A stretch of DNA of 18,865 nucleotides, taken from CAZVEE01 sp964625525 (GTDB taxonomy: Bacteria > Pseudomonadota > Alphaproteobacteria > JAJFIK01). The notes beneath the pieces were generated by a model, which was not told the origin of the DNA, did no database searches, and saw nothing but the letters and a program-made list of their open reading frames with translations. The position numbers and the translations under genes are program-made. Of this stretch, positions 7,220 to 14,969 are shown piece after piece. How positions within the stretch are numbered: the first letter of the stretch is position 1; the number at the start of each line of letters is the position of its first letter. The stretch covers positions 1-18,865 of the forward strand of contig CAZVEE010000069.1 of assembly GCA_964625525.1 (NCBI GenBank). The letters run 5' to 3'.

Positions 7220-7945
7220 ATGAAACGGGTCTATGAGACGGTCGCGGTAGAAGGCGCGGACGCCGGCTTTGCCGTTACGTTGGACGGCAATGGCATGCGC
7301 ACGCCCGCCGGGACGCCTTTGGTTGTCCCGTCCCGCGCCATGGCCGATGCCATTGCCGATGAATGGAGCCGCCAGGGCGAGACCGTTGAGCCTTGGACTA
7401 TGCCCTTCACACGCCTCGCCAATGCGGTGATCGATGGGGTCGTGGCCCGCAAGGACAGTGTGGTGGAGTCGCTGACCCGCTACGGTGGGTCTGATCTGTT
7501 GTGCTACCGCGCGGAAGAGCCAGAGGAATTAGCCGCCCGCCAAGCCGCCCACTGGGAGCCGTTGCTCGACTGGGTGCGTGAGCGCTTTGGCATTCAGCTG
7601 CGCGTGGGCAAGGGCCTCAACCCCGTGGATCAGCCCGAGAGCGCGCTGGAAAAGCTGCGCAGCGTCTTCCAAAACTGCGATCCTTACACCCTGGCGAGTG
7701 CCCATACGGCCGCCTCCATCAGCGGGTCGGCCGTCATCGCCCTGGCGCTGGTGCACGACCGGTTGGATCTCGACGCCGCCTGGAGTGCCTCGCGCGTGGA
7801 TGAGGACTGGCAAATCGAGAAATGGGGCGAGGATGCCGAGGCCGCCGTGCGCGATATGCGTCGGAAACGGGAAATGGCGGTGTCCGTCGAGGCAATTCGC
7901 TTCATGCGCGAACCTGAGCCGTCACCCGAGCGCCGTACCGCCTGA
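7220..7945 (+). CDS. ATP12 family F1-ATPase assembly chaperone
   Basis: A 241-residue homologue of mitochondrial Atp12, which holds the alpha subunit of F1 before assembly of the ATP synthase head. This family is largely restricted to alphaproteobacteria and mitochondria, so it is a good lineage marker. Recognisable parts are the N-terminal strand region (DGNGMRTPAGTPLVVPS, about 23-39), PFTRLANAVIDGV (about 62-74), GSDLLCYRAEEPEEL and WEPLLDWVRERFG in the middle, and the conserved acidic signature VDEDWQIEKWGEDAEA near 193-208. AGGGA at 7207-7211 precedes the ATG by 8 bases. It is the last gene of the run that starts with the protease. The 81-base gap before it has no clear terminator. Confidence 0.93.
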   Translation: MKRVYETVAVEGADAGFAVTLDGNGMRTPAGTPLVVPSRAMADAIADEWSRQGETVEPWTMPFTRLANAVIDGVVARKDSVVESLTRYGGSDLLCYRAEEPEELAARQAAHWEPLLDWVRERFGIQLRVGKGLNPVDQPESALEKLRSVFQNCDPYTLASAHTAASISGSAVIALALVHDRLDLDAAWSASRVDEDWQIEKWGEDAEAAVRDMRRKREMAVSVEAIRFMREPEPSPERRTA

Positions 7946-8044
7946 TCGCCCTTTCGTTCCCCCTGCCGCTTGATATGGTATGACTGCATCTGCGGGGCCT
8001 GTGCCCATGCGGTACATCAGTCAGTCAGGTAAGGATGGTCGGGG

Positions 8045-9577
8045 ATGAAGGACATTCTGCGCCAGCTCGAAGAAAAGCGGGCGACCGCGCGGCTCGGGGG
8101 CGGTCAAAAGCGGATCGATGCCCAGCATGCACGCGGCAAGCTCACGGCGCGTGAGCGCATCGAGGTGCTGCTCGATGAAGGGTCCTTCGAGGAATACGAC
8201 ACATTCGTGGAGCACCGCGCCACCGAGTTCGGTATCGACGAAACGCGCATTCCCGGCGACGGGGTGGTGACCGGCTGGGGCACCATCAATGGGCGCATGG
8301 TCTTTGTGTTCAGCCAGGATTTCACGGTCTTTGGCGGCTCTCTCTCCGAAACCCACGCGGCCAAGATCGCCAAGATCATGGACAAGGCCATGATGGTCGG
8401 CGCGCCAGTGATCGGCCTGAACGACTCTGGCGGGGCGCGCATTCAGGAAGGCGTGGACAGCCTGGCGGGTTACGCAGAGGTGTTCACCCGCAATGTGCTT
8501 TCCTCCGGCGTCATTCCCCAGATTTCGGTGATTATGGGTCCGTGCGCGGGTGGGGCGGTGTATTCCCCCGCCATGACCGATTTCATCTTCATGGTGGAAG
8601 ATACCTCCTACATGTTCGTCACCGGGCCCGATGTGGTGAAGACGGTGACCCAGGAGCAGGTGACGGCCGAAGAGCTCGGTGGCGCGCGCACGCACACCAG
8701 CAAATCATCCGTGGCCGACGGAGCGTTCCCCAACGATGTGGTAACGCTGAAGCAGATGCGTCGCCTGTTCGATTTCCTGCCCCTGAACAATCAGGAACAG
8801 CCGCCGGAGCGCCCCAGCCATGATGATCCGGACCGGGTAGAAGACTCCCTCGACACCCTCATCCCGTCGAATCCAAATAAGCCCTACGACATGAAGGAAC
8901 TGATCCTGAAAGTTGTGGATGAGGCGGACTTCTTTGAGATCCAGGAAAATTTCGCCAAGAATATCATCACTGGTTTTGCCCGCGTGGACGGCTCCAGCGT
9001 GGGCGTGGTGGCGAACCAACCCATGGTCCTTGCCGGCTGTCTGGACATTGCCGCGAGCCGCAAGGCGGCACGCTTTGTGCGCTTCTGCGACTGCTTCAAT
9101 ATTCCCATTGTGACCTTTGTGGACGTGCCAGGATTCCTGCCGGGCACGGCGCAGGAATATGGCGGGCTGATCAAGCAGGGCGCCAAACTGCTCTTCGCCT
9201 ATACCGAAGCCACGGTGCCGAAAGTGACGGTCATTACACGGAAGGCCTATGGCGGAGCGTATGACGTGATGGCCTCCAAGCATATTCGCGGCGACGTGAA
9301 TTATGCCTGGCCCACCGCCGAGATCGCCGTGATGGGGGCGAAAGGCGCGGTGGAGATTATCTTCCGCTCCGAGATCGGCGATGAAAACGCCATCGCCGAG
9401 CGCACCAAGGAATATGAAGACCGCTTCGCCAATCCTTTCATTGCCGCTCAACGCGGGTTCATCGATGAAGTGATCATGCCCCACTCGACCCGCCGCCGCG
9501 TCTCACGGGCACTGAAGATGCTGCGCAACAAGACGGTCGAGAACCCCTGGAAGAAGCACGACAACATCCCGATGTGA
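8045..9577 (+). CDS. pccB: Propionyl-CoA carboxylase beta subunit (carboxyltransferase)
   Basis: Carboxyltransferase subunit that moves the carboxyl group from biotin to propionyl-CoA, giving methylmalonyl-CoA; cytoplasmic, 510 residues, the usual family length. Two crotonase-fold halves are visible. The N half (about 25-260) has GLNDSGGARIQEGVDSLAGY and GPCAGGAVYSPAMTDF for the acyl-CoA oxyanion site. The C half (about 275-510) has TFVDVPGFLPGTAQEYGG and RKAYGGAYDVMASKH for the biotin side. D407 in GGAYDVM is at the position where propionyl-specific enzymes carry Asp. AAGGA at 8031-8035 precedes the ATG by 9 bases. Its partner pccA begins only at 18340. pccB is convergent with ppsA across a 14-base gap with no obvious terminator. 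Confidence 0.95.
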   Translation: MKDILRQLEEKRATARLGGGQKRIDAQHARGKLTARERIEVLLDEGSFEEYDTFVEHRATEFGIDETRIPGDGVVTGWGTINGRMVFVFSQDFTVFGGSLSETHAAKIAKIMDKAMMVGAPVIGLNDSGGARIQEGVDSLAGYAEVFTRNVLSSGVIPQISVIMGPCAGGAVYSPAMTDFIFMVEDTSYMFVTGPDVVKTVTQEQVTAEELGGARTHTSKSSVADGAFPNDVVTLKQMRRLFDFLPLNNQEQPPERPSHDDPDRVEDSLDTLIPSNPNKPYDMKELILKVVDEADFFEIQENFAKNIITGFARVDGSSVGVVANQPMVLAGCLDIAASRKAARFVRFCDCFNIPIVTFVDVPGFLPGTAQEYGGLIKQGAKLLFAYTEATVPKVTVITRKAYGGAYDVMASKHIRGDVNYAWPTAEIAVMGAKGAVEIIFRSEIGDENAIAERTKEYEDRFANPFIAAQRGFIDEVIMPHSTRRRVSRALKMLRNKTVENPWKKHDNIPM

Positions 9578-9591
9578 GGACCTACGGCGCG

Positions 9592-11985
9592 TCAGCGGGG
9601 GGCGGCGTTCCGCTCGGCCTCCGCCACGATGCGCTTGACGGCGATGAAGCTGTCCGGCGTGACCGACAGGCTATCAATGCCCGCCTCCACCAGATGGCGG
9701 GCAAAGCCCGTATGGTCACTGGGCGCTTGACCGCACAGGCCGATCTTGCGGCCTGCCGCTTTGGCGCGCGTGATCACCGTGCGGATGGACTCTAGAACGG
9801 CCGGGTCTTCTTCGTCGAACAAGGCCGCCAGCCGGTCGGAATCCCGATCAACACCCAGCACCAATTGGGTCAGGTCATTGCTGCCGATGGAAAAGCCATC
9901 GAAGCGTTCGGCGAATTGAGAGGCGAGGATCACATTGGACGGGACCTCGCACATCACATACACCTCCAGGCCAGCCTGACCCCGCACCAGCCCTTCCTCC
10001 GCCATCACCGCCAAGGTGCGGTCCGCCTCGTCGAGTGTGCGGCAGAAGGGGATCATCATGACCACGTTTTTCAGGCCGATCTCGTCGCGCACTTTACGGA
10101 TCGCCGCACATTCCAGCGCAAAGCCGTCGCGATAGGCGGGGCTGTAATAGCGGCTTGCGCCGCGCCAGCCGATCATGGGGTTGGCCTCGGCCGGCTCGAA
10201 CCCCTGGCCGCCGATGAGATTAGCGTATTCGTTGGTCTTGAAGTCGCTCATGCGCACGATGACCTGGTGGGGATGATACGTCGCGGCGATGCGCGCAATA
10301 CCTTGCGCCAGCGTATCAATGAAATAGGCCTGTTTGCTGGGGTAGGCGGCGGTCATGGCGTCGATGGCGGCGCGGGCCTGCGGGTCGGACACCTTGTCGA
10401 AATGCGCCAGCGCCATGGGGTGCGCTTTGATCAGCGTGCCCACAATGAACTCCATCCGCGCCAGGCCCACCCCGTCCGCTGGCAGGCGCCACCACCGCAT
10501 GGCGGCGGCCGGATTGGCCATGTTGAGCATCACCCGCGTGCGCGTCGTGGGCACGGTTTCCAGCGACACCGCCTCTACCGCATACTCGGAAATGCCGTCA
10601 TAGATCAGCCCCGTATCTCCTTCGGCGCAGGACACGGTGACAGGCTGACCGTCGGCGAGGATCTGCGTGGCATCACCCGATCCAACCACGGCCGGCAGGC
10701 CCAATTCGCGGCTGACAATGGCTGCGTGCGAGGTGCGCCCGCCATGATCGGTGACGATGGCTGCCGCCTGTTTCATGATCGGCACCCAGTCCGGGTCCGT
10801 GGCGCCAGTCACCAGGACCGAGCCGGGGGTGAAGCGGTGGATTTCTGCCGGGCTGTCGAGCTTGCAGACCGTACCGGTGGCGATGGCCGCACCGATGCTC
10901 AGCCCCGTGACGAGCACGCGGCCCTTGGTGGTTAGCGTATAGCTCTTGAGGTCCGCCGCATCACGGCGGGCGGAGACGGTCTCTGGCCGGGCCTGGACGA
11001 TGAACAGGTCGCCCGTTTCCCCGTCTTTCGCCCATTCCATGTCCATCGGGCGCTTGTAGTGGCGCTCAATGGCGCAGGCCCAGCGGGCCAGCTGGCAGAT
11101 TTCCGCGTCATTCAGCACAAAGGCGGCGCGCTCGGCCGGCTCGGTATCCACCGTTCTTGTCGCCCGTTCGCCATAAATGATCTTCAGTTCCTTGGCGCCG
11201 GGGGCTTTTTCGATAATCGGTGTATAGCGGGTGTCCTCCAGCAGCGGCTTGAACACCATATACTCGTCTGGGTCCACGATGCCCTGCACGACCGATTCGC
11301 CCAGACCCCAGCTGGCATTGATCAGCACAGCTTCAGGAAAGCCCGTTTCGGTGTCGATGGAGAACATGACGCCAGAGCCTGACAGATCCGAGCGAACCAT
11401 GCGTTGCACGCCCACCGACAACGCCACGCGCATATGGTCAAAGCCATGGGTTTCCCGATAGACAATGGCTCGGTCCGTGAACAGCGAAGCAAAGCAGCGT
11501 CGGCAGGCGGCGAGGAGATCACTCTCCCCACAGATGTTCAAAAAGGACTCTTGCTGGCCAGCGAAACTGGCATCGGGCAGGTCTTCCGCCGTTGCACTGC
11601 TGCGCACCGCCACGTCCAGATCCCCCATGCCGGCGGCGTCACATAAGCGGCGATAGGCCTGGGTTATGGCCTCGGCCAGCACCGAGGGCATGGGCGCATC
11701 CAGGATGGTTTGGCGCACCCGGCGGCCCGTTTCCGCGAGGCTTTGGCTGTTCTGGGTGTCACATCGCGCCAGAAGATCGGCAATAGCCGCACGCAGATCA
11801 TTCGTATCTAGAAAGGCCCAGTAGGCATCAGCGGTGGTGGCGAAACCGTCGGGGACCCGCACGCCCACATCTTGCAGCCGCTGTGTCATTTCCCCGAGGG
11901 AGGCGTTCTTGCCGCCGACCAATCCCACATCCGTGTTGTGGACTTCGCTGAGGTGAACCACATAACGAGCCGGATCCTGGGACAT
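9592..11985 (-). CDS. ppsA: Phosphoenolpyruvate synthase (pyruvate, water dikinase)
   Basis: Makes PEP from pyruvate and ATP with release of AMP and phosphate; the entry step of gluconeogenesis from C3 compounds. It has 797 residues, close to E. coli PpsA. The N-terminal ATP-grasp-like domain (about 15-340) includes GGKNASLGEM, VAVRSSATAEDLPDASFAGQ and FIVQARPETV. The swivelling phosphohistidine domain has TDHGGRTSHAAIVSRELGLP with H420. The C-terminal TIM barrel has FSIGSNDLTQLVLGVDRDS and GLCGQAPSDH with catalytic C751. These residues fall almost exactly at the E. coli positions (H421, C751). GGAGAG lies just upstream of the ATG on the minus strand (11990-11995). The product could serve gluconeogenesis from propionate-derived carbon made through PccAB. 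Confidence 0.96.
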   Translation of the reverse strand: MSQDPARYVVHLSEVHNTDVGLVGGKNASLGEMTQRLQDVGVRVPDGFATTADAYWAFLDTNDLRAAIADLLARCDTQNSQSLAETGRRVRQTILDAPMPSVLAEAITQAYRRLCDAAGMGDLDVAVRSSATAEDLPDASFAGQQESFLNICGESDLLAACRRCFASLFTDRAIVYRETHGFDHMRVALSVGVQRMVRSDLSGSGVMFSIDTETGFPEAVLINASWGLGESVVQGIVDPDEYMVFKPLLEDTRYTPIIEKAPGAKELKIIYGERATRTVDTEPAERAAFVLNDAEICQLARWACAIERHYKRPMDMEWAKDGETGDLFIVQARPETVSARRDAADLKSYTLTTKGRVLVTGLSIGAAIATGTVCKLDSPAEIHRFTPGSVLVTGATDPDWVPIMKQAAAIVTDHGGRTSHAAIVSRELGLPAVVGSGDATQILADGQPVTVSCAEGDTGLIYDGISEYAVEAVSLETVPTTRTRVMLNMANPAAAMRWWRLPADGVGLARMEFIVGTLIKAHPMALAHFDKVSDPQARAAIDAMTAAYPSKQAYFIDTLAQGIARIAATYHPHQVIVRMSDFKTNEYANLIGGQGFEPAEANPMIGWRGASRYYSPAYRDGFALECAAIRKVRDEIGLKNVVMMIPFCRTLDEADRTLAVMAEEGLVRGQAGLEVYVMCEVPSNVILASQFAERFDGFSIGSNDLTQLVLGVDRDSDRLAALFDEEDPAVLESIRTVITRAKAAGRKIGLCGQAPSDHTGFARHLVEAGIDSLSVTPDSFIAVKRIVAEAERNAAPR

Positions 11986-12055
11986 GAGTCTCTCCAGTCA
12001 GGGATAAGGGGCACTGTCGCGCGGGACTGTATCGTGCTGTCTGGGCTTGAGCGAC

Positions 12056-12077
12056 GAAAAACGGCCGGATGCGGCCT
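12056..12077 (-). terminator. Terminator-like hairpin in the ppsA leader
   Basis: Read on the minus strand, GGCCG-CATC-CGGCC (12076-12063) forms a 5-bp all-GC stem with a 4-base loop, followed by G and five T (12061-12057). It points towards ppsA, whose ATG is about 70 bases downstream. No minus-strand gene lies upstream nearer than betT, so it is either a premature terminator (attenuator) in the ppsA transcript or upstream of the ppsA promoter and irrelevant to it. The stem is short. Confidence 0.4.
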
Positions 12078-12180
12078 AAAATGAACGGGGCGATTACACG
12101 CTCTAAATAGTTAGTCTAGGGAGTAAATAATTGGTATGGGTCTTAAGGCGCCAACTCACTGATCGAGATCAATTGCAGCC

Positions 12181-12220
12181 CGTGCAGGGCGCGTCGGTGC
12201 CCGAAGCACGGGTGACGCGC
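12181..12220. repeat. Two overlapping, mutually exclusive inverted repeats
   Basis: Hairpin A: CGTGC (12181-12185) pairs with GCACG (12206-12210), with an inner GGGC (12187-12190) pairing with GCCC (12199-12202). Hairpin B: GCGCGTC (12189-12195) pairs with GACGCGC (12214-12220), with an inner CCCG/CGGG. The two share bases 12189-12210 and cannot both form. The arrangement could form in RNA of either strand. Confidence 0.4.
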
Positions 12221-12473
12221 GTTGAGTACACGGCAATCCTCTCAATGTTCTGCGCGGCTTTGTTTGAATTCCATGCGAGATTGTTGAAATGGCGCTACCC
12301 TCTGCCTTGTATAGTTTTGCAGAATCACTGGCGAGAAGAGCTTTTTCCTGGACGGATTTGACCTTTCCGTTGTCTGCGGGGGCGCCTTGGCATTTTTGGT
12401 GCCTCACGGGTTCTATTTATCCATCCGATCGGTTATAGTCTGTCATGCCAAGCGACATTTGTTGACCTGCCGT

Positions 12474-12492
12474 CCGGAACGCACGGTTCCGG
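12474..12492 (+). repeat. Perfect 7-bp inverted repeat
   Basis: CCGGAAC (12474-12480) pairs with GTTCCGG (12486-12492) around a 5-base loop. It is followed by CTTTG, too short a T run for a confident terminator. It lies about 135 bases before the betaine synthase start and may be part of its leader or an operator. Confidence 0.4.
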
Positions 12493-12582
12493 CTTTGCCC
12501 TGCCTGGGTATTGGCGGCAGTGACCGTGGGTCTGTGGGCTGACGGCCCTGTACCGGCCGCGAACCCCGCCCGTGTCGCCGAT

Positions 12583-12602
12583 CCCGATCACCTCGGATCG
12601 GG
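12583..12602 (+). repeat. 7-bp inverted repeat just upstream of the betaine synthase ribosome binding site
   Basis: CCCGATC (12583-12589) pairs with GATCGGG (12596-12602) around ACCTCG. It ends 10 bases before the Shine-Dalgarno AGGAGA (12613-12618), so it lies in the messenger leader if the promoter is upstream. It could be a protein-binding palindrome or a translation-influencing hairpin. Confidence 0.4.
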
Positions 12603-12626
12603 TCATCAAATCAGGAGAGAGACCAT

Positions 12627-14294
12627 ATGTCAGGGGATCAGCACTCGGGAGAGACCACGCCTGAAACGGCACTCGACGAGGCGGCGGACACCCGCGAGAC
12701 GGATCATTACCATGAACAATATGTCAAAAGTTTTGTCGAGAAGTGGGATGAGCTGATCGATTGGGATGCGCGGGCGGAAAGCGAAGGCCGCTTCTTCATC
12801 GATCTGTTGCGGGCGCGGGAGAAAGTGACGGTTCTGGATGTGGCCGCCGGCACCGGCTTTCACTCCGTGCAGCTCTTGCGCGCCGGCTTTCAAGTCACGA
12901 GTGCGGATGGCAGCGCGGAAATGCTGTCCAAGGCCTTTGAAAATGCGCGCCGCCGGGGGTTGGTGTTGCATACGGCCCATGCGGACTGGCGCTGGTTGAA
13001 CAAGGACATTCATGGCAAATACGATGCCATTATCTGCCTGGGGAATTCCTTCACCCATCTGTTTGAGGAACGCGACCGCCGCCGGGCGCTGGCTGAGTTC
13101 TATGCCGCGCTCAAGCATGATGGCATTCTGATCCTGGACCAGCGGAACTATGACGCGATCCTGGATGTGGGCTTCAGCACCAAGCACAAATTCTACTATT
13201 GCGGCGATCAGGTTACGGCGGAACCGGAACATATGGACGACGGCCTGGCGCGCTTCCGCTATGAGTTCCCCGACGGGTCGGTGCATCACCTCAACATGTT
13301 TCCGCTGCGCAAGGATTACATGCGCAAGCTCATGCAAGAGGTGGGTTTCGACAAAGTGCGCACCTATGGCGACTTCCAGGAAACCTACGAACAGACCGAA
13401 CCCGACTTCTTCATTCACGTGGCCGAAAAAACCTATGAGGTTGAGACCGGCCTGTCCGTGGAAGAAACCGATGCTGTCACGCGGGTCACGGAAGACTACT
13501 ATGACAGTCACGATGCGGATCAGTTTTATAAAATCGTCTGGGGCGGCGAGGATATCCATGTGGGGCTCTATGAGACCGGCAGCGAGGACATCGCGGTGGC
13601 CAGCCGGCGCACGGTGGAACGCATGGCCGCCCATCTGTCAGGCCTTGGCGCGGGAACCCGCGTGCTGGATATGGGGTCGGGCTATGGCGGCGCGGCACGG
13701 CATCTGGCACGCGCCTTCGGCTGTCATGTGACGTGCCTGAACCTGTCGAAAGTCGAGAACAAGCGCAATCGCGCGCTCACGCATGAACAAGGGCTGGCCG
13801 ATCGCATTACGGTCTTGCACGGGGCGTTCGAGGATGTGCCGTTGGAAGCTGCCAGCATCGACGTGGTGTGGTCACAGGATGCATTCCTGCACTCTGGCGA
13901 TCGGGCGCGGGTCTTGGCGGAGGCTGCGCGGGTGCTGCGCCCCGGCGGACAGCTGATCTTCACTGATCCTATGCAGGCGGATGTGATCACCGATCCCACC
14001 CATTTGCAGCCCATCTATGATCGCATTCACCTTTCCAGTCTCGGCTCGGTCGCCTTTTATCGGGAAACTCTGACGGAGCTGGGCTTTGAGGAAGTGCGCA
14101 CAGAAGTGCTGACGCCGCATATGCGCACCCATTACGCGCGCGTGCGGGAGACGCTGCTGGCCCGCTATGACGAGATCACCCAGGTCGTGTCCAAAGACTA
14201 TGTGGATCGCATGGCGCAAGGGCTGTCGCACTGGGTCGATGGCGCAAAAAGCGGACTGATGGCCTGGGGCATTCTGCATTTCCGCAAACTCTGA
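12627..14294 (+). CDS. Fused glycine/sarcosine and sarcosine/dimethylglycine N-methyltransferase (betaine synthase)
   Basis: A 555-residue bifunctional enzyme that would convert glycine to sarcosine, dimethylglycine and glycine betaine, using three SAM molecules, for osmoprotection. The N half (about 25-275) is GSMT-like: YHEQYVKSFVEKWDELIDWD, SAM motif I VLDVAAGTG at 69-77, D94 at the second SAM contact, and ICLGNSFTHLFEERDRR at 136-152. The C half (about 285-555) is SDMT-like: YYDSHDADQFYKIVWGGEDI then HVGLY (291-315), SAM motif VLDMGSGYGG at 346-355, and WSQDAFLHSGDR at 415-425. Separate proteins do these jobs in Halorhodospira halochloris, whereas Actinopolyspora halophila has a fusion of similar length (565 residues). 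AGGAGA (12613-12618) lies 8 bases before the ATG. A BetT-type transporter nearby supports the osmotic role. Confidence 0.93.
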   Translation: MSGDQHSGETTPETALDEAADTRETDHYHEQYVKSFVEKWDELIDWDARAESEGRFFIDLLRAREKVTVLDVAAGTGFHSVQLLRAGFQVTSADGSAEMLSKAFENARRRGLVLHTAHADWRWLNKDIHGKYDAIICLGNSFTHLFEERDRRRALAEFYAALKHDGILILDQRNYDAILDVGFSTKHKFYYCGDQVTAEPEHMDDGLARFRYEFPDGSVHHLNMFPLRKDYMRKLMQEVGFDKVRTYGDFQETYEQTEPDFFIHVAEKTYEVETGLSVEETDAVTRVTEDYYDSHDADQFYKIVWGGEDIHVGLYETGSEDIAVASRRTVERMAAHLSGLGAGTRVLDMGSGYGGAARHLARAFGCHVTCLNLSKVENKRNRALTHEQGLADRITVLHGAFEDVPLEAASIDVVWSQDAFLHSGDRARVLAEAARVLRPGGQLIFTDPMQADVITDPTHLQPIYDRIHLSSLGSVAFYRETLTELGFEEVRTEVLTPHMRTHYARVRETLLARYDEITQVVSKDYVDRMAQGLSHWVDGAKSGLMAWGILHFRKL

Positions 14295-14312
14295 GCCGAA
14301 CCGGTCGGCTTT
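14294..14312 (+). terminator. Weak hairpin after the betaine synthase gene
   Basis: AGCCGA (14294-14299) pairs with TCGGCT (14305-14310), 5-base loop, followed by only TT beyond the stem and then GGG. It overlaps the last base of the stop codon. The T run is too short for an efficient intrinsic terminator, so readthrough into the lipocalin gene is likely. Confidence 0.25.
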
Positions 14313-14357
14313 GGGCGGCGTAAAACAGGCAGGCCATCTCACAGAGGAGACTGTCTC

Positions 14358-14963
14358 ATGCGCGCCGCCTTTTTCTCCGCAGCTCTTGCCGTGGCTGTCT
14401 CCCTGCCGGCAGCGGCCGAGCCGTTCAACGAGGATTTCGCGCTGAACCTGGAGCGCTATGCGGGCCTCTGGTATGAGACCGCGCGGACACCCAATGAGTT
14501 TGAAGACAACACGCCGCGGCGTCAGGGGGAGGTGTTCTCACCCTGCTTCAACGCCACCGCGGCCTATACGGTGCAGACAGAAAGCCGGCTGACCTTGCGC
14601 AATCGCTGCAAGCGGGAGGCGCCGAGCGGGCGGGTGATCGAAGACACCATCACCGGTGTCATTCAGGTGCAAGAGGGCAGCGCCGGGCGCAAAGCCAAGA
14701 TCACATTTGGGTCCGGCGTGGCACGGTTTTTCCAACGCGCTTTTGCCGATGGTGGCTTTGATTATTGGATCTACTGCGTCAGCCCGGTCGCGGGCGAGGG
14801 GCCTTATGACTGGGCGGTGGTGAGCGGGGAGGAGAAGGATTTCCTCTTCTTCCTCACCCGCGATCAGTTTGTCTCCGAGGAGACGCTGGCGGCTATGCGG
14901 TCTTGCGCGCGCACGCACGCCTTACCGGTGGACGAGCTCATCTACCCGCAGCGGGCGGAGTAG
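14358..14963 (+). CDS. Secreted Blc-type lipocalin
   Basis: A 201-residue exported lipocalin, probably periplasmic, binding a lipid or other hydrophobic ligand. A signal peptide covers residues 1 to about 20, with an Ala-rich exit AAA before EPF and no lipobox Cys, unlike E. coli Blc, which is a lipoprotein. The first lipocalin motif is YAGLWYETARTPNEFE at 34-49 (the G-x-W signature). CFNATAAYTVQ and LTLRNRCKRE follow, as in bacterial lipocalins (usually NVTATY and VLNRC). Later strands include DYWIYCVSP and YDWAVVSGEEKDFLFFLTR. Cys residues at about 63, 83, 139 and 177 could form disulfides. GAGGAG (14344-14349) is 8 bases before the ATG. It is 63 bases after the betaine synthase and ends 6 bases from the convergent transporter. 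Confidence 0.85.
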   Translation: MRAAFFSAALAVAVSLPAAAEPFNEDFALNLERYAGLWYETARTPNEFEDNTPRRQGEVFSPCFNATAAYTVQTESRLTLRNRCKREAPSGRVIEDTITGVIQVQEGSAGRKAKITFGSGVARFFQRAFADGGFDYWIYCVSPVAGEGPYDWAVVSGEEKDFLFFLTRDQFVSEETLAAMRSCARTHALPVDELIYPQRAE

Positions 14964-14969
14964 CCGCTC

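Larger units (their letters stand above)
11986..12626. other. Long divergent intergenic region between ppsA and the betaine synthase gene
   Basis: These 641 bases hold no recognisable gene, although short open frames occur. The stretch from about 12060 to 12340 is visibly richer in A+T than the flanking genes. It must hold the promoters of both divergent genes. Five inverted repeats are listed separately or noted here; an additional one pairs GGCGCC (12381-12386) with GGTGCC (12398-12403). A weak candidate promoter on the plus strand is TTGAAA (12284-12289), 17 bases, TTGTAT (12307-12312). TATAGT occurs at 12310 and 12434 without a good -35. GANTC sites occur at 11986 and 12322. Confidence 0.6.

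Noticed and set aside
8017..8028. Three tandem TCAG units upstream of pccB
   Set aside because: Only 12 bases long; too short to treat as a functional repeat.
9865..10935. Long open frame of 356 codons on the plus strand within ppsA
   Set aside because: It is antisense to a fully convincing PEP synthase whose catalytic motifs run through the same bases. The frame stays open because of GC-rich codon bias, and its product is His/Arg-rich with no family resemblance.
12131..12361. 76-codon plus-strand frame in the ppsA-betaine synthase gap
   Set aside because: TTG start without a Shine-Dalgarno, no family resemblance, and it runs through the inverted repeats. Kept as non-coding.
12630..13634. 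334-codon minus-strand frame inside the betaine synthase gene
   Set aside because: Antisense shadow of the N-terminal methyltransferase, which carries clear SAM motifs on the plus strand.
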